From Fusobacteriaceae bacterium (lineage in GTDB: Bacteria; Fusobacteriota; Fusobacteriia; Fusobacteriales; Fusobacteriaceae): a DNA stretch of 35,908 bases. The notes beneath the pieces were generated by a model. That model was given only the letters and a program-made list of their open reading frames with translations, made no database searches and was not told the origin of the DNA. The translations under genes were made by a program, and so were the position numbers. Shown here piece by piece: positions 1 through 8,854 of the stretch. Numbering within the stretch: position 1 is the first letter of the stretch; every line of letters starts with the position of its first letter. The stretch covers positions 1 to 35,908 of the forward strand of contig JAFGUR010000236.1 in NCBI GenBank assembly GCA_016938425.1. The letters are read 5' to 3'.

Positions 1-1674
1 AGTATTCCAAGCTTTAATATTTTATCTTTAAACAGTAACAAATTTGAAACGCTTGGAGAATATGACTTCGATAGAGAATATAAAAAGAGATTAAGATTAA
101 TGGCAATTAATATTGGAGATTATCTAGCTACTAAGAAAATATCTTCTACTGCTACACCAATTGATAATATTGAACCAAGATTGACGTTTAATATGGAAGC
201 TATCAAAAAAACAAATAAGTGGCCACAATGGAATATTCTTGCAAAAAACAAAATTATTAATTTCTTACCTGAAAATTCAGAAGAAGCTCTTGATTTAAAA
301 GAAGTAATTCAAATTGCAATGGATAATAACCAAGTAATTAAAAATTTGAAAAAAGAAGTTGAAATATCTGATTTGAATATAAAAAAAGCTAAATCTAATT
401 ATAAACCAAAATTAGATTTTAATGCTACAGCTCTTCAAATTGATAAGGACAGAGCAGAAAGTGTTATAACTCCTGCTGAAAAAACTTTAAGTGCCGAAAT
501 TACTTTAACACAAGTAATTTTAAGTGAAGATTTGAATATGAATGTTGAAATTCTAAATAAACAAAAAAAACTTAAAGAAGAAGAACTTAAAAAAGCAGAA
601 AGGGATTTAGTTGTAGAAGTTTCTGAAGCGTATTTTACAGTTTTAAAACTGGAATCTTATGGAAGAATTCAAAAAAATAATTTAGAGCTTTTGGATAAAC
701 ATCTAAATATAGCAAAGGAAAAAAAGGCTGTAGGAAATTCTGGGAAAGCAGATATATTTATATTTGAAAATGAGTTTTCAAAAAATGAAAGTCAATGGAT
801 AGAAATAATGCTAAATATAGATGTTGCAAAAACAAATTTAAAAAGAATAATGAATTATGATTTAAATGAAGACTTATCTATTAAAAATTTAACTATTGAT
901 AACCCTTATTTGATAACAAGTAATCCTAAAATTTTTAATTATATTTCTAACCAAAATAACATTAAAACTTTGGTCAAATTTATGTTAAATCAAACAAAAA
1001 AAGAATCCTCTGAGATTAAGAGTTTAGACTATGGAATTGAAATTCAAAAAAGATTAGAAGAAAATGCAAAAAATAAAAGATATATTCCAACTGTTGCATT
1101 ACAAGCTTCTTATTCAGTGAATAATATAATTTCAGAAGGGGTAGGGTCAGAAAAACTAGATATTTCTAGTGTTCCTGATTATTTAAGACCTGTTACATCT
1201 TTATTGGGAAATCCAGACGATAGAGATTGGAGTATTGGAATAGGATTTAAACTCCCAATATACGATGGTGGTGAATTAAGTGTAGATAGAAAAATTGCAC
1301 AAAAAAATATAGAAAGTCTTCAAATTCAAAAAAATATGACTGAAACATATATTGAGCAACAATTAATAAGTCAAATATCAAAAATAATTTCTGAATACTC
1401 GAAAACTAAGAGCTCAGAAATATCATTAAATTCAGCAAGAGAAGCATTAAAAATTATAGAAGATACATATTCAAAAGGAGTTAGCTCTACCTTTGATTTG
1501 ATTGATTCACAAAGTACAGTATTTTCTGCAGAACAATATAACACAGCTACAACTTATGATTTAATGTTTGAAATAATAAAAATAGAAAGACTTTATGGAG
1601 ATTTCTATATGTTAAAAAGTAATGAAGAAAAAGATGATTTTTTAAGAGATTTAGAATTAAATATAAATAGCTAG
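1..1674 (+). CDS. TolC-family outer membrane efflux protein, 5' end cut by window
   Basis: Outer-membrane channel component of a tripartite efflux system. The frame is open from base 1 through an internal ATG at 100, so the true start lies upstream of the window. From about residue 130 the protein has the two long amphipathic helical repeats of the outer-membrane efflux family, with paired motifs such as VEVSEAYFTVLK and the later GVSSTFDLIDSQSTVFSAEQ. The roughly 100 residues before this (RLMAINIGDYL, then RLTFNMEA and WPQWNIL) are not part of a normal TolC barrel/helix unit. They resemble the end of the ABC-substrate-binding-like domain that is fused to TolC in some anaerobes; that assignment is inference. 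The adaptor and RND pump genes follow on the same strand, separated by a repeat. The stop codon lies inside the first bases of the repeat. Confidence 0.85.
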   Translation, partial: SIPSFNILSLNSNKFETLGEYDFDREYKKRLRLMAINIGDYLATKKISSTATPIDNIEPRLTFNMEAIKKTNKWPQWNILAKNKIINFLPENSEEALDLKEVIQIAMDNNQVIKNLKKEVEISDLNIKKAKSNYKPKLDFNATALQIDKDRAESVITPAEKTLSAEITLTQVILSEDLNMNVEILNKQKKLKEEELKKAERDLVVEVSEAYFTVLKLESYGRIQKNNLELLDKHLNIAKEKKAVGNSGKADIFIFENEFSKNESQWIEIMLNIDVAKTNLKRIMNYDLNEDLSIKNLTIDNPYLITSNPKIFNYISNQNNIKTLVKFMLNQTKKESSEIKSLDYGIEIQKRLEENAKNKRYIPTVALQASYSVNNIISEGVGSEKLDISSVPDYLRPVTSLLGNPDDRDWSIGIGFKLPIYDGGELSVDRKIAQKNIESLQIQKNMTETYIEQQLISQISKIISEYSKTKSSEISLNSAREALKIIEDTYSKGVSSTFDLIDSQSTVFSAEQYNTATTYDLMFEIIKIERLYGDFYMLKSNEEKDDFLRDLELNINS

Positions 1675-1920
1675 TTGTAAAACTAAGAAATATATGTATA
1701 CAGTTAAAAATAATACAGATAAGATTTTTATTGGTTTTAACGAGACTTAGACTTTTAAGTCTTTAGTCCAATTATGGAGTGGCGAGGATATTTCCTTGTC
1801 ATAGGTTTGGGCTTAGCCCCGATTTCCCACTCTCTTTCCCCACCGAAGGTGGGGGATTATATAAAAAACATAGTTTTTTATATAAGTAAAATAAAGGTGT
1901 TGGAGTTTTGTAACAAACTA
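1671..1920. repeat. Structured dispersed repeat, copy 1 (MITE-like)
   Basis: About 250 bases, homologous along its length to 31697-31912. The ends form an imperfect inverted repeat (GTTGTAAAACT at the left; GTTACAAAACT as the complement of the right). The middle can fold as an outer stem (GAGTGG with CCACTC) enclosing two hairpins, GCGAGGA/TCCTTGT and GGGC-TTA-GCCC. A CCCCACC-GAA-GGTGGGG hairpin follows, then an 11-base-pair hairpin ATATAAAAAAC-ATA-GTTTTTTATAT. This copy has an extra insert, absent from copy 2, that folds as GACTTAGACTT/AAGTCTTTAGTC. No open frame is seen. It fills most of the 275-base gap between the TolC and adaptor genes. It could be a non-autonomous mobile element, a structured RNA, or both. 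Confidence 0.85.
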
Positions 1921-1949
1921 ATTAAATATAAAATAATGGAGGAATTCTT

Positions 1950-3296
1950 ATGAATTTAAATATAAAAAAAATAACATTTATAGCAATAATTGTTTTAACA
2001 ATAATTTCTTGCGACAAGGATAAAAAAGACACTTCCGAAATAATTAAAACTGTTAAATATGAAACTGTTTTAGGGAGTAATGATAAAGCTACACAAAAAT
2101 TTTCAGGTTCTTTAAATCCTTATTTACAATCAAATTTGAGCTTTAAAGTTAATGGTTCTATTGAAAAAGTTTATGTAAAAATAGGAGATAAAGTAAAAAA
2201 AGGGCAGTTACTAGCTGTTCTTGATAAAAATCCTTATAGATTACAAGTAGAACAAGCAATTGCAGGATATGAACAAGGGAAAGCTTCTACTTTAAATAGT
2301 AGTTTAGTAATTACTGAAGCGAAAACAGGAATAGCTCAAGCGAAAACAGGAATAGCTCAAGCAGAATCTGCTATAAAACAAGCTGAAGCTATGTATAATA
2401 GTGCAGTTTCATCTCAAACTCTTGCTAAAAAGGAATTTGAAAGATATAAGCAATTGTATTTAAATGACAATATTGCCCAAAATATATATGATAATGCAAA
2501 ATTGTCAGTTGAACAAGCAAATGCTGGAGTTGAACAAGCAAAGGCAGGATTAGCACAAGCAAAGGCAGTATATGCTGAAACTATTGCAAAGCAGGCTCAA
2601 ACACAATCACAATATGAGCAATCAAAAGCAGGAAAATCAGCGAGTAATGCTGTTTTAAAATCGACATTAACTCAAGTGGAATTAGCTAAATTACAATTAT
2701 CTTATACAGAATTACGTGCTCCAGAAGATGGAACAATTGCTATGCAAATGGCTCAAGAAAATGAAAATGTAAGTGCAGGAATGCCTATATTTAGATTGGA
2801 CGTTGATGAAAAATTACAAGCAGAAATTTATGTTTCTGAAAATTTTATCAATAATATAAAATTAGGAGATAAGGCTAATATATTTATAAATACTCTTAAT
2901 CAAAATTTTGAAGGAACAATAACCGAAATTGGAAATAGTTCTACTGGATTTGGAGGAACTTATATTGTAAAAGTAGGGATTGATAAGTCAAATAGTCCAT
3001 TGAAAATTGGGATGGGGGTAGAAGTAAAATTTATATCAGAAGATAAAGCAGAAGTTATAACTCTTCCATTACTTTCAGTTAATGAAGATAATAATAAAGA
3101 AAAGTTTGTATATGTTATAGAAAATATTCAAGATAATCAAGGTGTTATTGCTAAAAAGAAAATAAAAATAAGAAATATAATTAATAATAGAATTGAAGTT
3201 ATTTCTGGCGTAACAAAAAATGAAAAGGTTGTTACAGCAGGAGTTAATAGAATAGTTGAAGGACAAAAGGTTAAACTTTATGAGGAGGCCAAATAA
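1950..3296 (+). CDS. RND efflux periplasmic adaptor (membrane fusion lipoprotein)
   Basis: Periplasmic adaptor of the HlyD/AcrA type linking the RND pump to the TolC-like channel. A basic start and hydrophobic stretch end in a lipobox (IISC), making C21 the likely lipidated residue. A first half-lipoyl domain follows (NGSIEKVYVKIGDKVKKGQLLAVLD), then an alanine/glutamine-rich coiled-coil hairpin from about residue 100 to 250 built of heptads such as GIAQAKT and GVEQAKA. The second half-lipoyl part (LRAPEDGTIA) and beta-barrel and membrane-proximal regions come next. The start follows a GGAGG site. The stop overlaps the pump start by one base (TAATG), with the pump's own GAGGAGG site inside this gene, so the two are translationally coupled. 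The structured repeat lies just upstream. Substrate cannot be told from sequence. Confidence 0.93.
   Translation: MNLNIKKITFIAIIVLTIISCDKDKKDTSEIIKTVKYETVLGSNDKATQKFSGSLNPYLQSNLSFKVNGSIEKVYVKIGDKVKKGQLLAVLDKNPYRLQVEQAIAGYEQGKASTLNSSLVITEAKTGIAQAKTGIAQAESAIKQAEAMYNSAVSSQTLAKKEFERYKQLYLNDNIAQNIYDNAKLSVEQANAGVEQAKAGLAQAKAVYAETIAKQAQTQSQYEQSKAGKSASNAVLKSTLTQVELAKLQLSYTELRAPEDGTIAMQMAQENENVSAGMPIFRLDVDEKLQAEIYVSENFINNIKLGDKANIFINTLNQNFEGTITEIGNSSTGFGGTYIVKVGIDKSNSPLKIGMGVEVKFISEDKAEVITLPLLSVNEDNNKEKFVYVIENIQDNQGVIAKKKIKIRNIINNRIEVISGVTKNEKVVTAGVNRIVEGQKVKLYEEAK
2319..2360 (+). repeat. Perfect 21-base tandem duplication in the adaptor coiled coil
   Basis: The unit gcgaaaacaggaatagctcaa occurs twice in direct succession and encodes the heptad AKTGIAQ twice. 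Being 21 bases, it adds exactly two helical turns per copy and keeps the frame. More diverged heptads of the same pattern follow here and around 2512-2575, so the hairpin appears to have grown by heptad duplication. Confidence 0.95.
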
Positions 3297-6200
3297 TGAA
3301 AATTACAGAATTAGCAATAAAAAATAAAGTTGTAACTCTCACAATAGTTATATTGGCTTTTATTGGAGGAATATTTTCTTATTTTTCTATGCCAAAAGCA
3401 GAAGATCCTGGATTTACAATAAGGTCAGCGATTGTTGTGACATATTTTCCGGGGGCAAGTCCTAAAAGGGTAGAAGAATTGGTTACAGATAAAATTGAAG
3501 AAGCTGTTACAGAAATCCCTGAAATTAAAGAAATTAAAAGTACAAGTAAAAATGGTTTTTCAATGGTAACGGTAGAAGTTTCTAATAAATATAAGGATAT
3601 GCAGCCTATTTGGGATAAATTGAGAAGAAAAGTTTCTAATTTAAACTTACCTGCAAATACTATTGGACCTTTTGTTAATGATGAATTTGGAGATGTTTAT
3701 GGATCAATTATTGGAGTATCTGGAGAAGGATATACTCCCAAAGAACTAAAAAAAATTGCTGATAATATGAAAGATGAGCTTTTGGCAATTCCCAATGTTG
3801 CAAAAGTTAATATTATTGGAAATCAAGAAGAAAGAATTTTTGTTGAATATAAAAATGATAAACTTGCAGAAATTGGTGTATCACCTTATCAGTTACAACA
3901 AATTTTGGAAGCAACAAATATAGTTATTCCCGGAGGAAGCGTTTATATAGATAGTGAAATGATTTCATTAGAACCATCAGGAAACTTTAATTCTATAGAG
4001 GATTTGGAACAAACTATTATAAGTATACCAAATTCGAATCAGTCTTTTTATTTGAAAGATATTGCAAGAGTTTATAAAGATTATCCAGACCCTATAGAAT
4101 CAGAATTTAGAGTTAATAATAAATCTGGAATAGCACTAGCTATATCTATGAAAGATGATGGAAATATCGTTGAATTAGGGAAAAACATTAAAAATAAATT
4201 AAAATCAATGGAAGAAATTTTACCAGTAGGGGTAGACGCTGAGTTAGTTTCGTTTCAGCCGAGTATAGTAGAGAATAAAATCAATAGCTTTTCAGCTTCT
4301 TTAATACAAAGTATAATTACAGTAGTTTTTGTATTATTAATATTTTTAGGACTACGTACAGGGTTCCTTATAGCTGCAATGATACCAGTAATAGTATCTA
4401 TAACATTTCTAATTATGTCATTTTTTAATATTATGGTTGAGCAAGTTTCTCTTGCGGCTTTAATAATTGCACTTGGAATGCTTGTTGATAACTCTATTGT
4501 TGCATCTGAAAGTATAATGGTAAAAATGGAAAATGGTAGAGATCCCATAACTGCTGTAAAGGAATCCTCAAGTGAATTGGTGCTTCCATTACTCATTTCA
4601 TCATTAACAACTTGTTGTGCTTTTTTGCCGATAGGATTAGCACAGTCAGATGTTGGAGAATTTTGTAAATCATTGTTCCAAGTAGTGTCTATTACACTTA
4701 TAGTTTCTTGGGTTTTAGCAATGACATTAATTCCTTTACTTTGTGTTTTATATATTAAAGTTGAGAAAAAAGAAGAAACATACAATGGTCCTATATATAA
4801 AAAATATAAAAGTGGATTAGTTTTCTTACTAAAAAAGAAATATTTATCTTTAATAGTTATGGTTATTATTCTAGTTTTTGGAGTAATAGGAATTAATAGT
4901 GTTCCCTTTATTTTTATTCCAAATGCAGATAAACCTATAATGACAGCAACTTTCAAAATGCCTGGGGGAACATCTATAAAACAAACTCAAGAAATTATGA
5001 AAGATATTGATAGATATATAAAGGACAATTTAGAAGTTGAAAATAATCCAAAAAGTGGAGGGATAATTGATTTATTCTTAACAGGTGGAACAACTAAAAA
5101 GTATTCTAAGGAAGGAATAACAACTTGGGGGACATTTATTGGTGAAAGTGCTCCTAGATTTTACCTTTCTTTTTCACCAGAGTTATCATCTCCAGAGTAT
5201 TCATTTATGCTGATTAATTTGACTTCAGATAAAATTATTCCAAAAACAAAAAAAATGCTGGAAGAATATGTAGAAAATAAATATCCTGATATGGATTTAA
5301 CTATTACAAAGTTAGAAATGGGTCCACCAGTAGGAAAGCCAATACAAATTAGAATTAAAGGAAAAGATAATGACAAACTTTATAAAATTTCTGAACAAAT
5401 AAAACAAGTTGTTAGAGATACAGAAGGAACTAAAAATATTCAAGATGACTGGGGCTTAAAATCTAAAAAAGTGATAGTTGATATTAATCAGTCAAAAGCA
5501 AGAAAAGCAAATATGACCAGTCAAGATGTCGCAGGATCTTTATATACAATGATTGATGGATATAATGCAAGTAGTTTTAGAGAAAATACAGATGTTACAC
5601 CTATTATTTTAAGGGCAAAGGAGTCAAGAAATAATAATTTTAGCGACATTGAAAATGCAAAAATATTTTCTTTGGTAACAGGGCAATCTGTAAATTTAAG
5701 TCAAATTGCTGATATCAAATTTGCTTGGGAGCCTTCTGTAATTTATAGGACAGATAGACTAAAAACTATCACAATTACAGCAGATTTAAGAGATGGATAC
5801 AACTCAATTGAAATATTAAATACTAAGTTAATTCCTATATTGGAAAAAGAGAAATTAAATTGGGGATATGGATACTCTTATGAAATTGGTGGAGAATTAG
5901 AAACAACCAATGAAAGTATTGATTCTATTATAAAAGTTTTACCAATAGCAATAATGCTTATTACTTTACTTCTTGTAATACAGTTTAATTCATATAAAAA
6001 AATAGCAGTAATTGTATCATTAATACCATTTATAATTATTCCAATAGCTTTTACATTGATAATTTCAGGAAGAGATTTTGGTTTTATGCCTTTACTTGGA
6101 CTGATAGCCTTATCTGGGATTACAGTTAATACGGCAATAGTTTTAATGGATAGGATTGATATAGAAATGAAAGAAGGGAAAGATTTACATATTGCCATAG

Positions 6201-6424
6201 TAGACTCTTGTATTACAAGGTTAAGGCCTATTATTTTAACAACTTCTACAACAATTTGTGGACTTATTCCTCTATGGTTGTCGGGTGGACCACTATTTTC
6301 AACAATGGCATTAGTAATGATGAACGGATTAATTTTTGTTATTTTATTAGTTCTAGTGATATTACCTTTAATATTCTCTATTTACTATAAAGTTGATTTT
6401 AACCATAATAATAAAGAATATTAA
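3296..6424 (+). CDS. RND-family efflux transporter, inner-membrane pump
   Basis: Proton-driven multidrug or metabolite exporter of the AcrB/HAE type. Length 1042 residues is usual for the family. It shows the duplicated RND plan: an N-terminal transmembrane helix (MKITELAIKNKVVTLTIVIL), a large periplasmic loop, five or six helices around residues 335-490 with the TM4 motif LGMLVDNSIVASES, a second helix near 525, a second periplasmic loop, and a final helix bundle from about 875 with SGITVNTAIVLMDRID. The first TM4 aspartate of the relay is present and the next position is Asn rather than the Asp of AcrB. The TM10 position of AcrB Lys940 reads Asn, as in several SwrC-like pumps. It is the last gene of the operon and its start overlaps the adaptor stop by one base. 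Substrate is unknown. Confidence 0.95.
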   Translation: MKITELAIKNKVVTLTIVILAFIGGIFSYFSMPKAEDPGFTIRSAIVVTYFPGASPKRVEELVTDKIEEAVTEIPEIKEIKSTSKNGFSMVTVEVSNKYKDMQPIWDKLRRKVSNLNLPANTIGPFVNDEFGDVYGSIIGVSGEGYTPKELKKIADNMKDELLAIPNVAKVNIIGNQEERIFVEYKNDKLAEIGVSPYQLQQILEATNIVIPGGSVYIDSEMISLEPSGNFNSIEDLEQTIISIPNSNQSFYLKDIARVYKDYPDPIESEFRVNNKSGIALAISMKDDGNIVELGKNIKNKLKSMEEILPVGVDAELVSFQPSIVENKINSFSASLIQSIITVVFVLLIFLGLRTGFLIAAMIPVIVSITFLIMSFFNIMVEQVSLAALIIALGMLVDNSIVASESIMVKMENGRDPITAVKESSSELVLPLLISSLTTCCAFLPIGLAQSDVGEFCKSLFQVVSITLIVSWVLAMTLIPLLCVLYIKVEKKEETYNGPIYKKYKSGLVFLLKKKYLSLIVMVIILVFGVIGINSVPFIFIPNADKPIMTATFKMPGGTSIKQTQEIMKDIDRYIKDNLEVENNPKSGGIIDLFLTGGTTKKYSKEGITTWGTFIGESAPRFYLSFSPELSSPEYSFMLINLTSDKIIPKTKKMLEEYVENKYPDMDLTITKLEMGPPVGKPIQIRIKGKDNDKLYKISEQIKQVVRDTEGTKNIQDDWGLKSKKVIVDINQSKARKANMTSQDVAGSLYTMIDGYNASSFRENTDVTPIILRAKESRNNNFSDIENAKIFSLVTGQSVNLSQIADIKFAWEPSVIYRTDRLKTITITADLRDGYNSIEILNTKLIPILEKEKLNWGYGYSYEIGGELETTNESIDSIIKVLPIAIMLITLLLVIQFNSYKKIAVIVSLIPFIIIPIAFTLIISGRDFGFMPLLGLIALSGITVNTAIVLMDRIDIEMKEGKDLHIAIVDSCITRLRPIILTTSTTICGLIPLWLSGGPLFSTMALVMMNGLIFVILLVLVILPLIFSIYYKVDFNHNNKEY

Positions 6425-6464
6425 AATTTAAAAAACTTTACATGAAATCATCTCTATAAACAAA

Positions 6465-6497
6465 AATCTTAGGATATGTAAATCATATCCTAAGATT
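6465..6497 (-). terminator. Intrinsic terminator of udk-xth
   Basis: Perfect 14-base-pair stem AATCTTAGGATATG with a 5-base loop. On the minus strand it is followed by TTTTTG, giving a U-tract in the direction of xth. It may also stop read-through from the RND gene, but the plus strand lacks a clear U-tract. Confidence 0.85.
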
Positions 6498-6508
6498 CCC
6501 AATTATGA

Positions 6509-7267
6509 CTATTTTAACTCAATATAAACAGGGCAATGGTCTGAGCCTTCTACCTCATTTAAAATTTCAACATCTTTTACATTATCTATAAAACTTTTGT
6601 TAACACAATGATAATCTATTCTCCAGCCAATATTCTTTTCTCTAGCCTTCATTCTATAAGACCACCACGAATATTTTACTTCAGTAGGTTTAAAATATCT
6701 AAAAGTATCAATATATCCAGCATCTAAAAATTTATTCATAAATGCTCTTTCTTCAGGTAAATATCCTGGATTACCTTCATTTTGCTTTGGTCTAGCCAAA
6801 TCCATTTCTGTATGAGCTATATTGTAATCTCCACAAAGAACAATATTTTCTCCATTAGCAACTTTTTCATTACAAAGCTTAAGCATAGCCTCGCAAAAAT
6901 CAACTTTATAATCAATTCTTCTACCAGCATCTTGACTGTTTGGGAAATATGCATTAATAAAAGTAAATTCTTTAAATTTAGCAATAATAACTCTTCCTTC
7001 TGAATCAAACTCAGAAATTCCCATGTCAGTTACTTCTAAGGGTTCTTCCTTTGAGTAAATAGCAACTCCAGAATACCCTTTTTTTTCTGCCCATTTAAAA
7101 TATGATTTATATCCTTCAATATTCAGTAATTCTTCGCTAAGTTGATCAGGTTGTGCTTTTGTTTCTTGTATTCCAATTAAATCGTATCCAGAATTTTTAA
7201 CATATTCTATAAATCCTTTTTTTTCAACAGCTCTTATACCATTAACGTTCCATGATAATATTTTCAT
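6509..7267 (-). CDS. xth: Exodeoxyribonuclease III / AP endonuclease
   Basis: Base-excision repair nuclease of the ExoIII/ExoA family, which cuts 5' of abasic sites and has 3' exonuclease and phosphatase activity. At 252 residues it covers the whole endonuclease-exonuclease-phosphatase fold. Visible signature blocks are WNVNGIRA (6-13), QETKAQ with metal-binding E35, AYFPNS, GDYNIAHTEMDLARP with D147 and N149, SWWSYR, GWRIDYH and the closing GSDHCPVYIEL with D242/H243. The ATG overlaps the udk stop by one base (TAATG), so it is cotranscribed with udk. Confidence 0.96.
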   Translation of the reverse strand: MKILSWNVNGIRAVEKKGFIEYVKNSGYDLIGIQETKAQPDQLSEELLNIEGYKSYFKWAEKKGYSGVAIYSKEEPLEVTDMGISEFDSEGRVIIAKFKEFTFINAYFPNSQDAGRRIDYKVDFCEAMLKLCNEKVANGENIVLCGDYNIAHTEMDLARPKQNEGNPGYLPEERAFMNKFLDAGYIDTFRYFKPTEVKYSWWSYRMKAREKNIGWRIDYHCVNKSFIDNVKDVEILNEVEGSDHCPVYIELK

Positions 7268-7899
7268 TATAAGACTCCTTTTTTAAGATATCTTTTCATT
7301 TTCGCAATTACCATATTAATTGCTATTTTATTTTCTCCTCCACGTGGAATAATTATATCAGCATATCTCTTACTTGGTTCAGCAAATTCAAGGTACATTG
7401 GCTTTACGGTAGAAAGATATTGGTCTCTAACAGATTCAAAAGTTCTTCCTCTTTCTGTAATGTCTCTCTCAATTCTTCTAAGTAACATTTCATCTGCATC
7501 TGTATCTACAAAGATTTTTACATCAAATAATTTTCTAATTTCAGGTACAGCAAAAATCAATATTCCTTCAACAATAATAATTTTTGAAGGATTAATGTGT
7601 TTTGTTTCTTCTTTTCTCATATGTGTGGCAAAATCATATATTGGTCTTTCAATGCTAAATCCACTATATAAGTCTTTTAATTGCTTTTCTAATAATTCGA
7701 ATTCTATTGCGTTAGGGTGATCAAAATTCATTTTTGCTCTCTCATCAATAGAATCAATATATAGTTCTCTATAATAAGCATCTTGTTCAATAAGTATAGC
7801 ATCTTCTTCTTTAAATGTTTCTAATAATCGCCGAGCAACTGTTGTTTTTCCTGAACCACTACCACCAGCAATCCCTATAATAATACAATTTTGTTCCAC
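7267..7899 (-). CDS. udk: Uridine kinase
   Basis: Phosphorylates uridine and cytidine to UMP and CMP in pyrimidine salvage. The 210-residue length and the Walker A loop GGSGSGKT (12-19), the DAYYREL segment, NFDHPNAIEF, the RPIYDFATH substrate motif, IIVEGIL and RRIERDITERGR are typical of bacterial Udk. The start is GTG at 7899, with an AAGGAGG site six bases upstream on the minus strand. It is the first gene of a two-gene unit with xth, behind a well-formed promoter at 7930-7958. Confidence 0.96.
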   Translation of the reverse strand: MEQNCIIIGIAGGSGSGKTTVARRLLETFKEEDAILIEQDAYYRELYIDSIDERAKMNFDHPNAIEFELLEKQLKDLYSGFSIERPIYDFATHMRKEETKHINPSKIIIVEGILIFAVPEIRKLFDVKIFVDTDADEMLLRRIERDITERGRTFESVRDQYLSTVKPMYLEFAEPSKRYADIIIPRGGENKIAINMVIAKMKRYLKKGVL

Positions 7900-7929
7900 T
7901 CTTTTCCTCCTTTAAGGTAAATCAAATAA

Positions 7930-7958
7930 ATTATACACTAGAAGATAAAAAAGTTCAA
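7930..7958 (-). promoter_or_regulatory. Promoter of udk-xth
   Basis: Minus-strand TTGAAC (7953-7958), 17-base spacer, TATAAT (7930-7935), about 30 bases before the GTG start. It is a near-consensus sigma-70-type promoter. Confidence 0.8.
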
Positions 7959-7986
7959 TAATTCTATAGAAAATTTTCAAAATTCA

Positions 7987-8024
7987 TTGACTCGCTTATC
8001 TTTTAAATAGTAAAATGATATAAT
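7987..8024 (+). promoter_or_regulatory. Probable promoter of the nitrilase-family gene
   Basis: TTGACT at 7987-7992 with TAAAAT 18 bases downstream (8011-8016); a perfect TATAAT at 8019-8024 is too far from this -35 but could act with another upstream box. A small inverted repeat, ACCTTT/AAAGGT (8030-8046), lies just downstream. The start is set by the AGGAGG site ahead of 8078. Confidence 0.55.
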
Positions 8025-8077
8025 TTTATACCTTTAATTAAAAGGTAAATTTATAGTATTTTTAGGAGGATTTTTAT

Positions 8078-8854
8078 ATGAAAATAGGAGCTTTACAAAT
8101 TGGAAGTGTCAGAGGAAATAAGGAGGAAAATCTTTTAAATGTTGAAAAATATTTAAAATCAAAAGAAATTGATTTATTAGTTTTACCTGAATTATTTTCT
8201 ACGGGGTACTTTATTGAGGAGGAAGAGCGGATTAGACTGGCTGAAAAAGTTCCGGAGGGAACTACTACACAAAAACTAATTGAGTTATCAATTAAATATT
8301 CAGTTTATATTGTAGGTGCAATAATCGAGAAAGAAAATGAGAATTTATATATTACAGCTGTAGTTACTGGACCAGAAGGATATATAGGAAAACATAGAAA
8401 GAGAAATTTGACTAGTTCGGAACTAAAAATATACACTCGTGGTGAGGATTCCTTAGTTTTTGATATAAAAGGAATAAAAGTAGGAGTTATAATTTGTTTT
8501 GAGGGATGGTTTCCCGAGAGTGTAAGAGCTTTGACAAAGCAAGGAGCTCAAATTATTGCGCATACAGCATTAATATCTTCTAGTAAAACTTATGGAATAA
8601 TGAAAACAAGAGCAATTGAAAATGACAGTTATATTGTCATAGCAAATAGCCCTGATTATGAAGAGATTGGTAAAGAAAAAATTGAGTTTAGAGGAGAAAG
8701 TCAAATTATTGATAATAATGGAGATATATTGATAAAAGGAAATAAAACAGAAGGAATTATTTATACAGAGATTTTAGAATTTCCAAGTAGTTATAAAAAA
8801 TTACCTGATTCTGATAACTTACTTGATGAAATTTTTATTTATAGGGAGGATTAA
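8078..8854 (+). CDS. Carbon-nitrogen hydrolase (nitrilase superfamily)
   Basis: Amidohydrolase of the nitrilase superfamily, acting on non-peptide C-N bonds; the substrate is not determinable here. The Glu-Lys-Cys triad is visible: E38 in LVLPELFSTGYF, K108 in the KHRKRNL block (K105 is the alternative), and C140 in VGVIICFEGWFPES. The family blocks in between are intact and 258 residues is a usual length for a stand-alone member such as the omega-amidase or N-carbamoyl hydrolase branches. It starts after AGGAGG and overlaps the following acetyltransferase by one base. Confidence 0.9.
   Translation: MKIGALQIGSVRGNKEENLLNVEKYLKSKEIDLLVLPELFSTGYFIEEEERIRLAEKVPEGTTTQKLIELSIKYSVYIVGAIIEKENENLYITAVVTGPEGYIGKHRKRNLTSSELKIYTRGEDSLVFDIKGIKVGVIICFEGWFPESVRALTKQGAQIIAHTALISSSKTYGIMKTRAIENDSYIVIANSPDYEEIGKEKIEFRGESQIIDNNGDILIKGNKTEGIIYTEILEFPSSYKKLPDSDNLLDEIFIYRED

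Noticed and set aside
1741..1860. tRNA or small rRNA-like gene in the structured repeat
   Set aside because: The helices do not form a cloverleaf, and no T-loop or CCA-end pattern is present; a MITE or other structured RNA fits better.
2319..2575. CRISPR-like short repeats
   Set aside because: They are contiguous in-frame heptad codons with no spacers. No CRISPR array or cas gene is seen in the window.
4255..4956. Long minus-strand frame opposite the RND pump gene
   Set aside because: It is antisense to a conserved pump domain, has no ribosome site and its translation has no recognisable domain; an effect of codon bias in the real gene.
7899..8077. Riboswitch between udk and the hydrolase gene
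   Set aside because: Only two promoters and a 6-base-pair inverted repeat are visible; no larger structure.
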